Source of the DNA: Pseudomonas fluorescens | Lineage (GTDB): Bacteria > Pseudomonadota > Gammaproteobacteria > Pseudomonadales > Pseudomonadaceae | Assembly: GCF_900215245.1 (NCBI RefSeq) | Contig: NZ_LT907842.1 | Coordinates: 2,418,001 to 2,482,000, forward strand | DNA: 64,000 nt | Direction: 5' to 3' | Shown: piece by piece, positions 17,061 through 26,018 of the stretch | How the letters are laid out: each line of letters begins with the position of its first letter | Position numbering within the stretch: the first letter of the stretch is position 1 | Notes under the pieces: generated by a model | Databases searched by the model: none | Told to the model about the DNA's origin: nothing | The model's input: only the letters and a program-made list of their open reading frames with translations | Program-made: the position numbers and the translations under genes

Positions 17061-17933
17061 ATGTCCCAATCGTCTATTTCCGCCGCGTCTTCGGCCAACG
17101 CTGCCCGTCGTGGCAGCGCGGTGTCGCGACGTATTCTGATCAGCCTGGGTTGGCTGGTGTTTGCGCTGTTCCTGCTGCTGCCGTTGTTTATCGTGGTGTC
17201 CCAGGGCTTGAAGAATGGCCTCGGCGCATTCTTCACCGCGATCCTTGAACCCGACGCACTGTCGGCGCTGAAGCTCACGGTGATCGCCGTGGTGATCTCG
17301 GTGCCGCTCAACGTGGTGTTCGGCGTCAGCGCTGCGTGGTGCGTGAGCAAGTACTCGTTCCGTGGCAAGAGCATCCTGGTCACGCTGATCGACCTGCCGT
17401 TTTCGGTGTCGCCGGTGATCGCCGGCCTGGTCTATGTGCTGATGTTCGGCGCCCAGGGCTTCTTCGGCCCGTGGCTGCAGGCGCATGACATCCAGATCGT
17501 GTTCGCCTTGCCGGGCATTGTGCTGGCGACCATTTTCGTGACGGTGCCGTTTGTGGCCCGTGAGCTGATCCCGCTGATGCAGGAGCAGGGCACCCAGGAA
17601 GAAGAGGCCGCGCGCCTGCTCGGTGCCAATGGCTGGCAGATGTTCTGGCACGTGACCGTGCCGAACATCAAATGGGGCCTGATCTACGGCGTGGTGCTGT
17701 GTACCGCACGGGCGATGGGTGAGTTCGGCGCGGTGTCGGTGGTGTCCGGCCACATTCGCGGCGTCACCAACACCCTGCCGCTGCACGTCGAGATCCTCTA
17801 CAACGAATACAACCATGTCGCCGCGTTTGCCGTCGCGAGCCTGTTGCTGATCCTGGCGCTCTTCATCCTGCTGCTCAAGCAGTGGAGCGAGAACCGTATC
17901 AACCGCCTGCGCAAAAGCGCCGGTGAGGAATAA
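17061..17933 (+). CDS. cysW: Sulfate ABC transporter permease CysW
   Basis: 290 residues, the second channel subunit. A longer Ser/Ala-rich cytoplasmic N-terminus precedes six membrane helices. The EAA-type coupling loop ([22 protein letters not shown], about 178-200) is present. GGAGGCG lies before the start. It is followed by cysA after 3 bases, and belongs to the oscA-sbp-cysTWA unit. Confidence 0.95.
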   Translation: MSQSSISAASSANAARRGSAVSRRILISLGWLVFALFLLLPLFIVVSQGLKNGLGAFFTAILEPDALSALKLTVIAVVISVPLNVVFGVSAAWCVSKYSFRGKSILVTLIDLPFSVSPVIAGLVYVLMFGAQGFFGPWLQAHDIQIVFALPGIVLATIFVTVPFVARELIPLMQEQGTQEEEAARLLGANGWQMFWHVTVPNIKWGLIYGVVLCTARAMGEFGAVSVVSGHIRGVTNTLPLHVEILYNEYNHVAAFAVASLLLILALFILLLKQWSENRINRLRKSAGEE

Positions 17934-17936
17934 GTC

Positions 17937-18917
17937 ATGTCGATTGAAGTCCGTAATGTCAGCAAGAATTTCAACGCCTTCAAGGCCCTGAACAGCATCA
18001 ATCTGGACATCCAGAGTGGCGAGCTGGTGGCGTTGCTGGGCCCGTCCGGCTGCGGTAAGACTACCTTGCTGCGCATCATCGCCGGGCTGGAAACCCCGGA
18101 TGACGGCAGCATTGTGTTCCACGGTGAAGACGTGTCCGGCCACGACGTGCGGGATCGCAACGTCGGGTTTGTGTTCCAGCACTACGCGTTGTTCCGCCAC
18201 ATGACGGTGTTCGACAACGTCGCCTTCGGCCTGCGCATGAAGCCGAAAAACCAGCGCCCGAGCGAAACCCAGATTGCGGCCAAGGTTCACGAACTGCTGA
18301 ACATGGTGCAGCTCGATTGGTTGTCTGATCGCTACCCGGAGCAACTGTCCGGCGGCCAGCGCCAGCGTATTGCCCTGGCCCGTGCGCTGGCGGTGGAGCC
18401 CAAAGTCTTGCTGCTGGACGAACCGTTCGGCGCCCTCGACGCCAAGGTCCGTAAAGAACTGCGCCGCTGGCTGGCGCGCCTGCACGAAGACATCAACCTG
18501 ACGTCGGTGTTTGTGACCCACGACCAGGAAGAGGCCATGGAAGTCGCCGACCGTATCGTGGTGATGAACAAGGGCGTGATCGAGCAGATCGGCTCACCGG
18601 GCGACGTCTACGAAAACCCGGCCAGCGATTTTGTGTACCACTTCCTCGGCGACTCCAACCGCCTGCACCTGGGTGAGGACAAGCACGTGCTGTTCCGCCC
18701 GCACGAAGTGTCGCTGTCGCGCCATGAGCTGGAAGACCACCATGCGGCTGAAGTGCGTGATATTCGTCCGCTGGGTGCGACTACACGGGTGACCTTGAAG
18801 GTGGAAGGCCAGAGCGAGCTGATTGAAGCTGAAGTGGTGAAAGACCACGACAGCCTCACCGGCCTGGCCCGTGGCGAGACGCTGTTCTTCAAGCCCAAGG
18901 TCTGGCAGAAAGCCTGA
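17937..18917 (+). CDS. cysA: Sulfate ABC transporter ATP-binding protein
   Basis: 326 residues. Walker [10 protein letters not shown] near residue 36, signature LSGGQRQR near 136, Walker [13 protein letters not shown] near 156 and switch His in THDQEEA are all intact. The C-terminal part (about 235-326) is the TOBE-like regulatory domain of CysA, slightly shorter than the enteric protein. It powers CysTW. A REPIN lies 18 bases after the stop and may end the operon. Confidence 0.96.
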   Translation: MSIEVRNVSKNFNAFKALNSINLDIQSGELVALLGPSGCGKTTLLRIIAGLETPDDGSIVFHGEDVSGHDVRDRNVGFVFQHYALFRHMTVFDNVAFGLRMKPKNQRPSETQIAAKVHELLNMVQLDWLSDRYPEQLSGGQRQRIALARALAVEPKVLLLDEPFGALDAKVRKELRRWLARLHEDINLTSVFVTHDQEEAMEVADRIVVMNKGVIEQIGSPGDVYENPASDFVYHFLGDSNRLHLGEDKHVLFRPHEVSLSRHELEDHHAAEVRDIRPLGATTRVTLKVEGQSELIEAEVVKDHDSLTGLARGETLFFKPKVWQKA

Positions 18918-18935
18918 GCCCACTGCAAAACCCCT

Positions 18936-19023
18936 GTGGGAGCGGGCTTGCTCGCGAATGCAGGGTGTCAGTCAACAGATATACCGACTGATACACCGCT
19001 TTCGCGAGCAAGCCCGCTCCCAC
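18936..19023. repeat. REPIN between cysA and the Mpo1-like gene
   Basis: GTGGGAGCGGGCTTGCTCGC with its inverted copy ending at 19023. It lies between convergent genes and reaches to within 3 bases of the stop of the Mpo1-like gene. Confidence 0.9.
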
Positions 19024-19025
19024 AT

Positions 19026-19553
19026 TTAGACCTTGCTCGGCTTTAGATCACGGCGCTGCACCGGCCCTGCCCGCCGTTCGATCTGCTGCTTCAGGTCATC
19101 GCGCAACCCCAGCATGAACGCCAGCTCTGCCACCACAAACAACGGCCCGACGATCAGCCCCGACACGTCATCCACAAACGCCGGTTTCTTGCCTTCGTAA
19201 TAGTGGCCGACAAACTGAATCACCCAGCCCACCACAAACATGCCGATGCCGCTGCTGAGCCACACCATCGTGCTCTGCGCCGCCAGCACGTGCCCGGCCC
19301 ACACCGACAAGCCCATCAGCACCGTCATCAGCACGCCCAGGGGCCATTCCAGGCGCAGGTAAAACCACGCTGAAAACAACGCCAGCATCACCGCAGGCGA
19401 CAGCCAGAGTGCGCCCACTGCCCATTCCGGGCGTGACAGCAGCACGGCCACCGCCACCACAATCAGCGGGATGCCGATAAAATGGCTGGCGATATTGCGC
19501 GGGTCGCGATGGTAGGCGGCATATTGACTGAGATGGTCGACGAGGCTTTTCAT
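19026..19553 (-). CDS. Mpo1-like (DUF962) membrane protein
   Basis: 175 residues with about four membrane helices. HRDPRNIASHFIGIP near the N-terminus and QFVGHYYEGKKPAF in the middle carry the conserved histidines of the DUF962 family; the yeast member Mpo1 is an Fe(II) dioxygenase acting on 2-hydroxy fatty acids. A similar activity here is possible but unproven. ATG 19553 has an excellent AGGAGGA site 6 bases upstream, so the longer frame from 19583 is rejected. It is divergent from the Crp/Fnr gene. Confidence 0.85.
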   Translation of the reverse strand: MKSLVDHLSQYAAYHRDPRNIASHFIGIPLIVVAVAVLLSRPEWAVGALWLSPAVMLALFSAWFYLRLEWPLGVLMTVLMGLSVWAGHVLAAQSTMVWLSSGIGMFVVGWVIQFVGHYYEGKKPAFVDDVSGLIVGPLFVVAELAFMLGLRDDLKQQIERRAGPVQRRDLKPSKV

Positions 19554-19636
19554 TGTTGTTCCTCCTGTAGGATGGTTGATCATGCCCTGTCAGCCTGCGA
19601 CTGACTGTCAGCTGGGCGACAATCTTCGGAGTTGTC

Positions 19637-20332
19637 ATGCACACAGAGAAATGGCACGCGCAGTTGGCCACGGGCCATTGGTTCAGCCACCTGCCGGGTT
19701 CTTTTCAGCATAGCCTGCTGGCCCACGCCCGGCAGCGGCAGCTGGCGGCGGGGCAATACCTGTTCAAACGCGGCGACCCGCCGTGCGGCCTGTACGCAGT
19801 GCTCGACGGCACGCTGCGCATCAGCGCCGTGAATGAGCACGGCAAGGAGGCGGTATTGAGTCAGGTCGAGCTGCCTTACTGGTTCGGCGAAATCTGCCTG
19901 TTCGACGGCCTGCCGCGTACCCACGATGCCTGCGCGGTCGGGCCGTGCACGCTGTTGCAGGTGCCGCAACGCGCGTTGTTGAACATCCTGGATGAAACCC
20001 CGCAATATTGGCGCGACCTGGCGTTGCTGATGAGCCAGAAACTGCGCCTGAGTTTCATCGGCCTCGAACACCTCAGCCTGATGCCGGCCTCGGTTCGACT
20101 GGCCCACCGTTTATTGATGATTGTTGAGGGTTACGGGGATATCCAACCCTCCAGAAGCAGTGTGCAACTGCCCCAGGAAGACCTGGCGGCGATGTTGAGT
20201 CTGTCGCGCCAGACCACCAATGCGTTGCTCAAGGAGCTGCAAACCCAGGGCATCGTGCGCCTGGGCTATGGCGAGATCGAAATCCTCGATGCCCAGCGAC
20301 TGCGTGAGGCGGCGCACGCGCCAGGGTGTTAG
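19637..20332 (+). CDS. Crp/Fnr-family transcriptional regulator
   Basis: 231 residues. A cyclic-nucleotide-binding-like beta barrel spans about 20-140 (LFKRGDPPCGLYAVLDGTLRI; GEICLFDGLPRTHDA), and a winged helix follows (about 150-225) with recognition helix LSRQTTNALLKELQ. There is no cysteine cluster of the FNR type, and the cAMP-binding signature is incomplete, so its ligand is unknown. It is divergent from the Mpo1-like gene with 83 bases between, which it may control. The receiver-only gene follows after 29 bases. Confidence 0.88.
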   Translation: MHTEKWHAQLATGHWFSHLPGSFQHSLLAHARQRQLAAGQYLFKRGDPPCGLYAVLDGTLRISAVNEHGKEAVLSQVELPYWFGEICLFDGLPRTHDACAVGPCTLLQVPQRALLNILDETPQYWRDLALLMSQKLRLSFIGLEHLSLMPASVRLAHRLLMIVEGYGDIQPSRSSVQLPQEDLAAMLSLSRQTTNALLKELQTQGIVRLGYGEIEILDAQRLREAAHAPGC

Positions 20333-20361
20333 CCTGCCAACCTGATTAATCGAGGTGTGTT

Positions 20362-20727
20362 ATGCGTGTGCTGTTAGTGGAACATGAATCCGAAGAAGCA
20401 CAGCGGATGGCCCAGGGCTTGAACGAGGCGAGCTACACCGTGGAAGTCGCGGCCAATGGCATGGCGGCGTTGCGTTTCGTGGAAAGCACCGAGTACGACC
20501 TGGTTATCCTGGATGTAATGCTGCCGGGCTTGAATGCCTGGAAGTTGCAGCAGGCGATTCGGTTGAAGGGGCAGACGCCGATGTTGTTCTTGACCACACC
20601 AGGCGGGATTGAAGACCGACTGCGTGGCCTGGAATTGCATGAGGATGATTATTTGCTCAAGCCGTTCGATGCCAAGGCGTTGGTGGCGCGGGTCAGGAAG
20701 TTATTACGCCGTGATCGTGGGCGCTGA
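20362..20727 (+). CDS. Receiver-only OmpR-type response regulator, probably truncated
   Basis: 121 residues comprising one complete receiver domain: phosphoacceptor Asp in LVILDVMLPG, Thr in LFLTT, and Lys in DDYLLKPFD. The usual acidic pair near the N-terminus is altered (VEHESEEA where VEDD is usual). It ends at RVRKLLRRDRGR, which is exactly where OmpR-family proteins continue into the winged-helix DNA-binding domain. No such domain follows; a tandem REP array begins about 35 bases on. Either it is a stand-alone receiver or the output domain was deleted. Confidence 0.8.
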   Translation: MRVLLVEHESEEAQRMAQGLNEASYTVEVAANGMAALRFVESTEYDLVILDVMLPGLNAWKLQQAIRLKGQTPMLFLTTPGGIEDRLRGLELHEDDYLLKPFDAKALVARVRKLLRRDRGR

Positions 20728-20760
20728 CTGATCCAGTTAATGGGGTGCCGGGGCTATCGC

Positions 20761-21102
20761 CATCGCAGGCAAGCCAGCTCCCACAGTTGACTGGGTTCAC
20801 CCATCAAAATGTGGGAGGGGGCTTGCTCCCGAAGGGGCCCTCACAGTCACCCAAAATCGCCCTACCGCCATCGCAGGCAAGCCAGCTCCCACAGTTGACT
20901 GGGTTCACCCATCAAAATGTAGGAGGGGGCTTGCTCCCGAAGAGGCCCTCATAGTCACCCAAAATCTCCCTGCAGCCATCGCAGGCAAGCCAGCTCCCAC
21001 AGTTGACTGGGTTCACCCATCAAAATGTGGGAGGGGGCTTGCTCCCGAAGGGGCCCTCACAGTCACCCAAAATCGCCCTGCCGCCATCGCAGGCAAGCCA
21101 GC
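20761..21102. repeat. Tandem array of a 108-bp REP-containing unit
   Basis: The sequence CATCGCAGGCAAGCCAGC recurs at 20761, 20869, 20977 and 21085, an exact 108-bp period, giving three full units and a partial fourth. Each unit has two inverted REP halves: GCAAGCCAGCTCCCAC and GTGGGAGGGGGCTTGCTCCC (the second unit has AGGAGG in place of GGGAGG). Short open frames inside (69-73 codons) are by-products of the repeat. The array sits between the receiver gene and the convergent AraC gene. Confidence 0.93.
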
Positions 21103-21171
21103 GTGAACACAGTCAACCTGTGGGAGCCGGGCTTGCCCGCGATGAGGCCCTCACAACCGCTACACATTCCG

Positions 21172-22176
21172 CTACCGCAACCCATCGCGAAACTGCCCCG
21201 GCGTCATTCCCGTCCAGCGCTTGAACGCCCGATTGAAACTGCTGGTGTCGGCGAACCCCAGCAAATGGCTGATCTCGGCCAACGAGCATTGCAAGTCCCG
21301 CAGGTGCAGCAGCGCCAGGTTCTCGCGGCACTCATTGAGCAACGCATCAAACCGACAGCCCTCATCCGCCAGATGCCGCTGCAAACTGCGCAGGCTCAGG
21401 TGCAGGGCGTGGGCAATCCGCTCGGCACTTGGCTCGCCCTCCGGCAATTGCGCCTCAATGGCCGCGCGCACCTTGCGCTCCCAGGTCAGCGGTTGTAACT
21501 GGGCAAGCGTGCGTTTGAGCACGGTCTCATTGTGTTCGGCCAACTCGGGGTTGGCGTCATCCAGATGGCTGTCGAAGTCCCTTGCGGCAAACTCCAGGCG
21601 GTCTTCCTCAGCGCCAAAAAACACCGGCGCGCGAAATACCGTGTGCCACGGCTTGGCGTCAGCCGGCTCCGGCCGTCGCAGGTGCACCGCCAGCGGCGCG
21701 TATTCGCGGCCCAGTCGATTACGGCAGGTGCGCACATAAATCGCCGCAAACGCATCAATCGCTTCCAGTGCCGGCGCCGGGCTGCCCGGTGGTTGCAGCA
21801 GGCGAAAGTGGTAGCGCTCGCCCTCTCGGCTAAGCTCCAGCGTCAGCGCATCACTGACCACCTGGTGATAACGCACGATGCGCTCGAACACCTCGCGCAA
21901 GCTGCCGCTGGCCACCAACGCATAACCCAGCGCATGAAAGGTCGTGGGGCTGACAAACCGCGACACCCGCAACCCGATCGCCGGATCGCCGCTGGCCTGC
22001 ACCGCCAGCTCCCATAAGCGCGTGGTTGCCGACAGCGGATAACGCGCGTTGGGGTCGTCCATCTGCTGTGGGTCGAGCCCGGCCTGGGCGCACAGCGCGG
22101 CGCTGTCGAGGTCCAGGGCATCGAGCTGTTTGCGCAGGGCGCGGGTCCAGCTGGCGAGGGAAGTGGGTTCGGTCAT
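21172..22176 (-). CDS. AraC-family transcriptional regulator (OruR/ArgR-like layout)
   Basis: 334 residues. The N-terminal domain of about 190 residues is the arabinose-binding-like type found in OruR-type regulators (ALGYALVASGSLREVFERIVRYHQVVSDAL). The C-terminal AraC domain (about 235-334) has two helix-turn-helices (AERIAHALHLSLRSLQRHL and LAEISHLLGFADTSSFNRAFK) and ends GMTPGQFRDGLR. It is divergent from a fatty-acid desaturase gene 101 bases away, so it probably regulates that gene, perhaps in response to a lipid-derived ligand; that is inference. Confidence 0.9.
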   Translation of the reverse strand: MTEPTSLASWTRALRKQLDALDLDSAALCAQAGLDPQQMDDPNARYPLSATTRLWELAVQASGDPAIGLRVSRFVSPTTFHALGYALVASGSLREVFERIVRYHQVVSDALTLELSREGERYHFRLLQPPGSPAPALEAIDAFAAIYVRTCRNRLGREYAPLAVHLRRPEPADAKPWHTVFRAPVFFGAEEDRLEFAARDFDSHLDDANPELAEHNETVLKRTLAQLQPLTWERKVRAAIEAQLPEGEPSAERIAHALHLSLRSLQRHLADEGCRFDALLNECRENLALLHLRDLQCSLAEISHLLGFADTSSFNRAFKRWTGMTPGQFRDGLR

Positions 22177-22277
22177 GGCGATTGGCGCTTGCGGTCAACA
22201 GGTTGGCGTGTGGGGCTGATGCCCTGGCGGACCGCTTGGGCCAGGATGCATCTATCAATAAACCAGAGGATGGGAGC

Positions 22278-23372
22278 ATGGACGGTACTTCTGCAAGTCC
22301 CCAACAGATGAACGCACAACAGCGTTCTGCGCATATCCGCGAAGTGGTGCTCGCCGAAGGCGCCAGACTGCGCCAGCAGCACCCCTGGCTGCGGCACCAG
22401 GACGCGCTGGGCGCCGGTATCCTGGCCTTCGCCTTGCTCGGCATGCTCGGCTCGGCAGCGCTCTACATCAGCGGTCATATGGCCTGGTGGGTGTGCCTGC
22501 TGCTCAATGCCTTCCTCGCCTCGCTGACCCACGAGCTGGAACACGACCTGATCCACAGCATGTACTTTCGCAAGCAACGCCTGCCCCACAACCTGATGAT
22601 GGGCCTGGTCTGGCTGGCGCGCCCGAGCACGATCAACCCGTGGATACGCCGCCACCTGCACCTTAACCACCACAAGGTCTCCGGGACCGAAACCGATATG
22701 GAGGAGCGCGCCATCACCAATGGTGAACCGTGGGGCGTTGCGCGGCTGCTGATGGTGGGGGATAACGTGATGTCGGCGTTTATCCGCATGCTGCGGGCGA
22801 AAACCTGGGGCCACAAACTCAAGATCCTCAAGCGCTCGCTGCTGGTGTACGCGCCATTGGCTCTGCTGCATTGGGGCGCGTGGTATGTGTTCCTCGGTTT
22901 CCATGCCGCCAATGGCATTGCCAGCCTGATGGGCGTGCCGATTGCCTGGTCAGCCAACACCTTGCAGGTCATGCAGGTCATCGACATCGCCGCCGTGGTC
23001 ATCATCGGCCCCAACGTGCTGCGCACCTTTTGCCTGCACTTTGTCAGCTCCAACATGCATTACTACGGCGATGTGGAGCTGGGCAATGTGATCCAGCAGA
23101 CCCAAGTGCTCAACCCCTGGTGGATGTGGCCGCTGCAGGCGTTTTGCTTCAACTTCGGCAGCACCCACGGCATCCATCATTTTGTCGTGAAGGAACCGTT
23201 TTACATCCGCCAGATGACGGCCAAAGTGGCGCACAAAGTCATGGCCGACATGGGCGTGCGTTTCAATGATTTTGGCACGTTTTCGCGGGCCAATCGGCTC
23301 GGCTTTCCACCGCCAGCAGGGCTTCGATCAGCACCTTCGCCGCAGGCGACAAACGCACCCCAGCGCGGCTGA
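22278..23372 (+). CDS. Membrane fatty acid desaturase/hydroxylase family protein
   Basis: 364 residues with four or more membrane helices. Histidine clusters of the di-iron desaturase/hydroxylase family are present: HELEHDLIH (about 89-97), HLHLNHH (about 126-132), HFVSSNMHYYGD and HGIHHF near 298. ATG 22278 lies after GAGGATGGGAG. Substrate is unknown; the divergent AraC regulator suggests induced expression. The last 36 codons overlap, in antisense, the 3' end of the LysR gene by 110 bp, and the tail after about residue 335 (Pro/Ala-rich) is unlike the rest, suggesting loss of an earlier stop. Confidence 0.82.
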   Translation: MDGTSASPQQMNAQQRSAHIREVVLAEGARLRQQHPWLRHQDALGAGILAFALLGMLGSAALYISGHMAWWVCLLLNAFLASLTHELEHDLIHSMYFRKQRLPHNLMMGLVWLARPSTINPWIRRHLHLNHHKVSGTETDMEERAITNGEPWGVARLLMVGDNVMSAFIRMLRAKTWGHKLKILKRSLLVYAPLALLHWGAWYVFLGFHAANGIASLMGVPIAWSANTLQVMQVIDIAAVVIIGPNVLRTFCLHFVSSNMHYYGDVELGNVIQQTQVLNPWWMWPLQAFCFNFGSTHGIHHFVVKEPFYIRQMTAKVAHKVMADMGVRFNDFGTFSRANRLGFPPPAGLRSAPSPQATNAPQRG

Positions 23373-24198
23373 TCACGCCGCAGCGGTGGTTCAAGCTCTC
23401 CAGGGTGTGAGGCAGGTTGCGCCAGTGCAGCAGCGTCAGCTCACCGTGGGTGAACGCGCCGGCGAAGGCCTCTTCTGGCCCCAGGCCGATGGCGTCTGAC
23501 TGCTGCACGAGGGTGGCCAGAGAGGAAAACTGCTCCAGCTCGACAGCGGGCGCAAAGTCGATGCGCCCGCTGAGGTTGGCCAGTACCTTGCGAATGCCGG
23601 GCGCCATCAAGGGCGCGGCCAACGGGTAATCGAACAGGTCATTGGTGGAGAGGCTGTCCTTGGCCAGCAGCGGGTGCCCGGCGCGGCAGAAAAACGCCAT
23701 GCGCCGCGGGGTCAGGGCCTGGGTCTGAAAGTTCGGATCGGCTTCAAAGTGACGCACATCGGCGATAAAGAATTCGATCTCTTCCCGGCTCAGGCTGCGC
23801 CCCAGTTTTTCCCAGTTATCCACCTGCAGGGCGGTGCGTACCTTGGGGTAGGTCGTGATAAAACGGGCGATGGTCACGGGCACCAGGTTGACCGCCGCCA
23901 CTGCATCGCTGCCAAACCGAACCTCGCCCGCGTCGAGCTTGGTCATGCGCGTGACTTCATGGCTCAGCAGCGCCGCACCTTGCACCAGGCCCAAAGCGTG
24001 CTGCAGCACCACCTGGCCTTCGGGCGTCGGGCGCAGGTCTTTGTTGGCGCGATCCACCAATACACAGCCGAACTCCTGCTCCAGGCCCTGGATGCTGCGG
24101 CTGAAGGCCGGCTGGGTAATCCCCATGGCGTCGGCGGCGCGCACGAAACTGCGGTACTTGTTGAGCGCAATGAAGTAGCGCAGTTGGCGGAGATCCAT
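23263..24198 (-). CDS. LysR-family transcriptional regulator
   Basis: 311 residues. Standard N-terminal winged helix (MDLRQLRYFIALNKYRSFVRAADAMGITQPAFSRSIQGLE) and a substrate-binding domain of about 210 residues. It ends within the converging desaturase gene. The next gene upstream (MFS transporter) is on the same strand, 95 bases away, so it is probably transcribed alone or as a distal gene. The ligand is not identifiable. Confidence 0.9.
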   Translation of the reverse strand: MDLRQLRYFIALNKYRSFVRAADAMGITQPAFSRSIQGLEQEFGCVLVDRANKDLRPTPEGQVVLQHALGLVQGAALLSHEVTRMTKLDAGEVRFGSDAVAAVNLVPVTIARFITTYPKVRTALQVDNWEKLGRSLSREEIEFFIADVRHFEADPNFQTQALTPRRMAFFCRAGHPLLAKDSLSTNDLFDYPLAAPLMAPGIRKVLANLSGRIDFAPAVELEQFSSLATLVQQSDAIGLGPEEAFAGAFTHGELTLLHWRNLPHTLESLNHRCGVISRAGVRLSPAAKVLIEALLAVESRADWPAKTCQNH

Positions 24199-24293
24199 GG
24201 GGGCCCGACGTGCGAAAGAAGAACCGCGATTTTAAGGCGCTTGCTTATTCCGTCAACGAAGCGAGTTTTTTTATCTAGACCTTAAATGCATAT

Positions 24294-25463
24294 CTATAGA
24301 GCAGGCACCGTGCGATAGGTGGCCGGACTGAACACCCGCGTCACCAGCAGCATCGCCACTACGGTGACTGTCAGCACCACCCAGGCGCTGACAAAGTTGC
24401 CGGTCAGTTCGCGCAGCCAGCCGGTCAGCCACGGCGAAATCGCGTTGATCAAAAAGCCTACGCCTTGCACGAAAGCCGCCAGTTGCCCGGCTTGGCGCGG
24501 GTCGCGGTGGTGGTCGAGGGTCAGCAGCAGGCTCAGGGCAAAACATGCGCCCAGGCCGAAGCCGCACAAGGCCACCCACAGGTGGGGATATTCCTGCGGC
24601 GCGATGATCAGGCCGAGGTAGCCGAGGGTTTGCGCCAGCAGGCTGATGCCCAGCAACGGTCGACGGTCGATACCGCGTTGTGCCAACACCGGCATCAGCA
24701 GCGCGGCGATCACCTGGAAGATGGTCATGAAGGCCAGCAACGAACCACTTGGCAATACGCCCCAGCCCAATTGCTGATAGTACGCCGGCAGCCACGCCAC
24801 CATGCTCATATAGCCGCAATTGACCAAGCCGAAGTACAGCGCCAACAGCCAGGCCCGCCGGTTGCGCAGGCCCGTGAACGCGGGCACTGGCTGCGGGTTT
24901 CTCGCCGCGCCCAACGGCAACCAGGCCCATAGCAATAACGCCCCGAGCGCCGGCAACAGCCACACACCCAACCCGGCCTGCCATTGCTCGAAATGCGTGG
25001 CCACTACCGGGCTCAGCAGCGCCGCCAACCCGCCACCGGCCATCAGCGAAGCGGAGTACACGCCCATCGCCACTGGCACGCGGTGATGAAATTCGCGCTT
25101 GATCATCGCCGGCACCAACGCCTGGATCAGCGCCACACCGGCGCCACCGAGCAATGCCGTGACCAGCAGCGCCGACGCCTGGCCCAGCAGCCAACGCGCC
25201 AGGCACGCGAGCAGAATCATCATCAAGCCCAGGGCAATGCCACGCCGTTCGCCGAGCCGTGCCTCCACGCGCACGCCGACCAGCGCCACCAGGCCCATGC
25301 ACACCACCGGCAGGCTGGTGAGCAGCGCACTGCTCTGGAAACTCAGGCCAGTGGCCTGGCGGATCTCGCCGAGCAACGGGCTGATGGAACTGAGGATCGG
25401 CCGCAGGTTGAGGCCGAGCACCACCAGCAGGCCCCAGCCGGCGAAGGATTTATTCAGGGTCAT
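24294..25463 (-). CDS. MFS transporter, CynX/NimT-like
   Basis: 389 residues, 12 membrane helices. The opening (LRPILSSISPLLGEIRQATGLS) and the arrangement resemble the CynX/NimT group, which includes cyanate and nitroimidazole exporters. Its start overlaps the end of the deaminase gene by 14 bases, so the two are co-transcribed from near 25911. The substrate may therefore be a purine, pyrimidine or related amine; that is inferred from the partner. Confidence 0.85.
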   Translation of the reverse strand: MTLNKSFAGWGLLVVLGLNLRPILSSISPLLGEIRQATGLSFQSSALLTSLPVVCMGLVALVGVRVEARLGERRGIALGLMMILLACLARWLLGQASALLVTALLGGAGVALIQALVPAMIKREFHHRVPVAMGVYSASLMAGGGLAALLSPVVATHFEQWQAGLGVWLLPALGALLLWAWLPLGAARNPQPVPAFTGLRNRRAWLLALYFGLVNCGYMSMVAWLPAYYQQLGWGVLPSGSLLAFMTIFQVIAALLMPVLAQRGIDRRPLLGISLLAQTLGYLGLIIAPQEYPHLWVALCGFGLGACFALSLLLTLDHHRDPRQAGQLAAFVQGVGFLINAISPWLTGWLRELTGNFVSAWVVLTVTVVAMLLVTRVFSPATYRTVPAL

Positions 25464-25911
25464 GCAGGGTTTTCCATCGGTGATACAGCGCGGTCATGGC
25501 GGCGTCGGGCAGGTGTTGGATCGGCAGGCGCTGTTCGCTCAGTGGCAGGCCGACCTGCTGCCCAATCACCGCCGTCGACAGGCCGAACGGTTCGGCCATT
25601 GCGTTGCTGGCGGCAAACACCACGCGCGCTACGCCGCACAGGTACATGGCGCTCAAGCACATCGGGCAGGGTTGGCCACTGGCGTATATCACGCAGCCTT
25701 CCAGGCGCGCGCCTACGCGTTGGCTGGCCGCGCGAATCGCCAGCAGCTCGGCGTGGGCGGTGGGGTCCTGGGTCAGGTGGATCTCATTGACGGCTTCGAC
25801 CAGCACCTCGCCATTGAGCGTCAGCACGGCGCCGAACGGTCGACCACCTTGGGCCACATTGGCGCTGGCCAGGGCTACGGCGCGTTGCAGGTGCTGATGA
25901 TCGTCGGTCAT
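25450..25911 (-). CDS. Nucleoside/base deaminase of the cytidine deaminase-like fold
   Basis: 153 residues. The zinc site is intact: HAE (about 53-55) with the catalytic Glu, and PCPMC (about 82-86). This is the guanine deaminase/TadA-like group, which hydrolyses an amino group from a base or nucleoside. The length suits a guanine- or pyrimidine-type deaminase rather than TadA. It is the first gene of a pair with the MFS transporter and is divergent from the LysR gene at 26019, the likely regulator. Confidence 0.87.
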   Translation of the reverse strand: MTDDHQHLQRAVALASANVAQGGRPFGAVLTLNGEVLVEAVNEIHLTQDPTAHAELLAIRAASQRVGARLEGCVIYASGQPCPMCLSAMYLCGVARVVFAASNAMAEPFGLSTAVIGQQVGLPLSEQRLPIQHLPDAAMTALYHRWKTLHDPE

Positions 25912-26018
25912 TGCGGTCCCTCTGGGCAGAATGGAAGGTGAAGTATGGTCAGCGGCCGGGGTATTCTGAAATTAAATATAACCATGCCAACCAGTGGCAA
26001 ATGGAATGGTGACGCGCC

